The notes beneath the pieces are model-generated. The model was not told the origin of the DNA and searched no databases. It worked only from the letters and a program-made list of their open reading frames with translations. A stretch of DNA of 7,813 bases, from assembly GCA_947169455.1 (NCBI GenBank), contig CAMVPV010000053.1, positions 1 to 7,813 of the forward strand. Direction: 5' to 3'. The DNA comes from an uncultured Clostridia bacterium (GTDB lineage: Bacteria > Bacillota_A > Clostridia > Oscillospirales > Ruminococcaceae). Below are positions 5,876 to 7,813 of this stretch, in pieces (the stretch's first letter is position 1; the number at the start of each line of letters is the position of its first letter). Both the position numbers and the translations under genes were made by a program.

Positions 5876-7057
5876 ATGACCGAAAAACTATTTGATGACG
5901 GTATGCTTATGGAATTTGACGCAGAGGTCATTTCATGCATACCGGTAAAAAATGCCTTTGAAGTGGTACTCGACAGAACGGCGTTTTTCCCGGAGGGCGG
6001 CGGACAGGCTGGCGATACAGGCATCATCGGCGGCTCCGCAGTTTCCGATACATACGAGAGAAACGGCGATGTTATCCACAGATGCACCTTGCCGCTTTCC
6101 GCCGGCAGCAGGGTGCGCTGTTCGATCGACAGAGATATCCGTCTGAGGAGGATGCAGGATCATTCCGGTGAGCACCTGCTTATGGGTATCATACACAGAA
6201 AGTACGGCTATGAAAATGTAGGGTTCCATCTCGGGAGCTCGGAGGTAACGCTCGACCTGAACGGTGTCATAACGCCGGATGAGCTCCGCGGATGCGAGCA
6301 GGAGGCGAACGAAGCCGTCGCAATGGATATCCCCATAAATATATCATACCCCGACCGCGAAACGCTCGCTTCGCTTGAATACAGGAGCAAGCTTGAAATG
6401 ACCGGAAATGTGAGGATAGTCACTATAGAGGGGATAGATGTGTGCGCCTGCTGTGCGCCGCATCTTCATTCTACAGGACAGATAGGTATGGTAAAGATCA
6501 TTTCGTCGGAAAATTACAAGGGCGGCACAAGGGTGCATATCCTGTGCGGGCTGGATGCGCTCGATATCATACGTGAACGCATGGACAGCGTTTCGGCGAT
6601 CTCTGCCGCGCTTTCCGCAAAACCGGAAGAGACAGCTTCAGCCGTCGGAAGGCTTCTTGCCGAGAACAATTCGCTGAAAAGAGAACTGTTCCGTATGGAA
6701 AAGCGGAAAGCCGATGAGATCATCGGTGGTCTGAAAAACGGAACCCGTAAAAGCTTCTGCATATTTACGGACGGGATAAGGAGCGATATAATGCGCGATA
6801 TCGCGAACAGAACCGTTCACATGACCGAGGGTGCGGCAGGTGTTTTCGGAAAGGAAGAGAACGGCTGGCGGTATATCATCGCTTCGGAAAAAATGCCGCT
6901 GAGAAAGAAGGCAAGGGAGATAAATTCCGCACTCGGCGGAAAGGGCGGCGGCTCCGATATCATGATACAGGGCAGCGTTTCCGCAGACAGAGCAGATATT
7001 GAAAATGTTTTTGAGGAGATATTCCGTGTTCAGAAAATGAATGATGATGATGAGTGA
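5876..7057 (+). CDS. alaX: Alanyl-tRNA editing protein, AlaX type with DHHA1 tail
   Basis: This 393-residue protein resembles the editing half of alanyl-tRNA synthetase without the catalytic domain. FFPEGGGQAGDTG (37-49) is the conserved start of the editing domain. H96 and H100 (HSGEH) plus C192 and H196 (in CACCAPH) are the expected zinc ligands. A helical linker (about 245-285) leads to a DHHA1/C-Ala region with GAAGVFGKEE and GGKGGGSDIMIQGS near the end. Known members hydrolyse mischarged Ser-tRNA(Ala) (some Gly-tRNA(Ala)) in the cytoplasm and so protect translation. I chose ATG 5876 because MTEKLFDDGM begins the conserved part. In-frame TTG 5807 and GTG 5825 upstream look non-conserved and lack a good ribosome site; the site before 5876 (AGTGAG) is itself weak. 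The editing call is strong; exact tRNA specificity is not. Confidence 0.9.
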   Translation: MTEKLFDDGMLMEFDAEVISCIPVKNAFEVVLDRTAFFPEGGGQAGDTGIIGGSAVSDTYERNGDVIHRCTLPLSAGSRVRCSIDRDIRLRRMQDHSGEHLLMGIIHRKYGYENVGFHLGSSEVTLDLNGVITPDELRGCEQEANEAVAMDIPINISYPDRETLASLEYRSKLEMTGNVRIVTIEGIDVCACCAPHLHSTGQIGMVKIISSENYKGGTRVHILCGLDALDIIRERMDSVSAISAALSAKPEETASAVGRLLAENNSLKRELFRMEKRKADEIIGGLKNGTRKSFCIFTDGIRSDIMRDIANRTVHMTEGAAGVFGKEENGWRYIIASEKMPLRKKAREINSALGGKGGGSDIMIQGSVSADRADIENVFEEIFRVQKMNDDDE

Positions 7058-7061
7058 TATA

Positions 7062-7367
7062 TCAGCTGCTTTCCGGTGATCGTTTCTTTTTGTGTATCAG
7101 TTTTACGGTGATGACCGAAATGATATATATGATCTGGTACAGCGGCACGAACGGGCAATATTCCGCAGTGAAGAGGATCCCGATAGCTATACCGCTTAAA
7201 AATGCTTCCGCACCGTATTCAAGCTCATGATCGCTCATCGCGGGCATCGCCCACCCGGAATCTATTCCGTTGTAAGCACAGTAAACAGCATATCCTGTCC
7301 AGAACAGACAATAACCCAGAGACAGGATGAATAATATCAGTGAGATGTATTTTACTGCTTTTTTCAT
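7062..7367 (-). CDS. Small membrane protein of unknown function
   Basis: I do not recognise this 101-residue protein. It begins MKKAVKYISL and has a hydrophobic helix at about 7-31, a loop rich in acidic residues (36-54, with SDHELEYGAEA), a second helix at about 55-70 and a third at about 73-91. It ends in a basic HKKKR tail that suggests a cytoplasmic C-terminus. Aromatic residues are frequent, and cysteines lie at 20, 30 and 71. ATG 7367-7365 has a strong GGAGGCG ribosome site (7379-7373). Upstream lie a near-consensus promoter and a long leader with three hairpins. The stop is 4 bases from the alaX stop, tail to tail, with no terminator between them. Promoter, ribosome site and membrane pattern together make it a credible gene. 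Confidence 0.75.
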   Translation of the reverse strand: MKKAVKYISLILFILSLGYCLFWTGYAVYCAYNGIDSGWAMPAMSDHELEYGAEAFLSGIAIGILFTAEYCPFVPLYQIIYIISVITVKLIHKKKRSPESS

Positions 7368-7382
7368 TTGATCGCCTCCGCA

Positions 7383-7503
7383 GTCAGATATTGCTTCGGC
7401 AGCAATATCATCTGACCGGTTTAAACAATGTACGGCTGAATATCACACAATATCGTACTTCCGGCGTTGAAAAATGATCCGATCGCTTTGCCGCCGGAGT
7501 GAT
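7383..7503 (-). promoter_or_regulatory. Structured 5' leader of the small membrane protein gene
   Basis: From the expected start near 7503 to the ribosome site, three inverted repeats follow one another on the minus strand. Hairpin A pairs 7497-7492 with 7466-7461 (CCGGCG/CGCCGG, 25-base loop). Hairpin B pairs 7458-7454 with 7434-7430 (GTACG/CGTAC). Hairpin C pairs 7416-7402 with 7394-7383, twelve pairs with a 3-base bulge and a 7-base loop. Hairpin C ends 3 bases before the GGAGGCG site, where it could affect ribosome access. I recognise no known riboswitch class. Confidence 0.5.
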
Positions 7504-7509
7504 AAGACA

Positions 7510-7538
7510 ATTATACCACAGCGCGGCGGTCAAGTCAA
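7510..7538 (-). promoter_or_regulatory. Sigma-A promoter of the small membrane protein gene
   Basis: On the minus strand TTGACT (7538-7533) is followed after 17 bases by a perfect TATAAT (7515-7510). The expected start near 7503 gives an unusually long untranslated leader of about 135 bases before the ATG at 7367. Confidence 0.85.
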
Positions 7539-7540
7539 TA

Positions 7541-7813
7541 AAAACGTCACAGCGTCAGAACGATCCGCATAATATTAAAGAGACATTTTTTATACGGAAA
7601 CAAACAGGACTTATCTCCGCATCGCGGGGATAAGTCCTGTAATACTTTGATATGGCTGCTTCCGGGTATTGAGATCTGCCGTAAATGACAATGTTCTGAT
7701 CCGCATCACAGAAAAGAATATCGCTCAAAAACACTATTCCTGATTCCACAAAGTTCATAACGTTTTTAAGGCAAAATAACAGCGGTTGTTTTGTGATTTT
7801 TAATGAGTTTTTC
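7541..7813. other. Right-edge stretch without a confident gene
   Basis: Apart from the terminator at 7604-7640, I see no clear gene here. On the minus strand one frame stays open from the window edge to a stop at 7555. It contains SDILFCDADQNIVIYG, which faintly resembles the start of a LytTR DNA-binding domain. Its internal ATG (7758) has no ribosome site, and the frame runs through the terminator hairpin. Another minus frame ends in EKLIKNHKTTAVILP and a TAA at 7768-7766, which could be the true C-terminus of a gene beyond the edge. Neither can be confirmed from this window. Confidence 0.4.
7604..7640 (-). terminator. Strong intrinsic terminator for a gene beyond the right edge
   Basis: Two 17-base arms, ACAGGACTTATCTCCGC (7604-7620) and its near-perfect inverse (7624-7640), enclose a 3-base loop. 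The only imperfect pair is 7616/7628. On the minus strand the stem is followed by TTTGTTT (7603-7597), which fits an intrinsic terminator for a minus-strand gene to the right. On the plus strand no T-run follows. Confidence 0.75.

Overview
The window looks like chromosomal DNA of a Gram-positive anaerobe of the Clostridia, possibly Ruminococcus or a close relative. This is inferred from purine-rich Shine-Dalgarno sites (AAGGAG, GGAGG), sigma-A type TTGACA/TATAAT promoters, heavy use of ATA isoleucine codons at moderate GC, and the protein families present. No phage, insertion sequence, CRISPR, tRNA or rRNA is visible.

Layout: (1) At the left edge lies the 5' third of a minus-strand adenylate-forming enzyme of the phenylacetate-CoA ligase / coenzyme F390 synthetase type, with a very good promoter. 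(2) A divergent control region of about 300 bp holds a 13-bp inverted repeat with a paired loop, then a promoter overlapped by a 34-bp palindrome. (3) Bases 640-5029 form a tight three-gene operon: a TetR-family regulator, a MacB/LolD-type ABC ATPase and a 1017-residue FtsX-type permease. A hairpin able to terminate in both directions closes it. (4) A minus-strand gene of the CmpB-like 'ABC transporter type IV' membrane family (PF06541) faces the operon and is divergent from (5) a plus-strand alanyl-tRNA editing protein (AlaX with a DHHA1 tail). (6) A small minus-strand three-helix membrane protein meets alaX tail to tail, 4 bp apart; it has its own promoter and a roughly 135-nt structured leader. 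(7) The right edge holds a strong hairpin terminator read on the minus strand and no gene I can call with confidence.

How the genes work together: the TetR protein most likely binds the palindrome over its own promoter and controls the whole operon, so an unknown ligand would induce the ABC exporter. The permease is the most striking element. Its first extracytoplasmic domain carries two long blocks of perfect Leu-x-x-Gly heptads, probably an antiparallel coiled-coil stalk like those of YhgE/Pip, YueB and EsaA, grafted onto a MacB-like duplicated FtsX permease.

The second notable point is a perfect consensus promoter (TTGACA, 17 bp, TATAAT) at 5168-5196. It fires antisense through the whole CmpB-like gene toward alaX, an excludon-like arrangement. 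The third is the three-hairpin leader before the small membrane protein.
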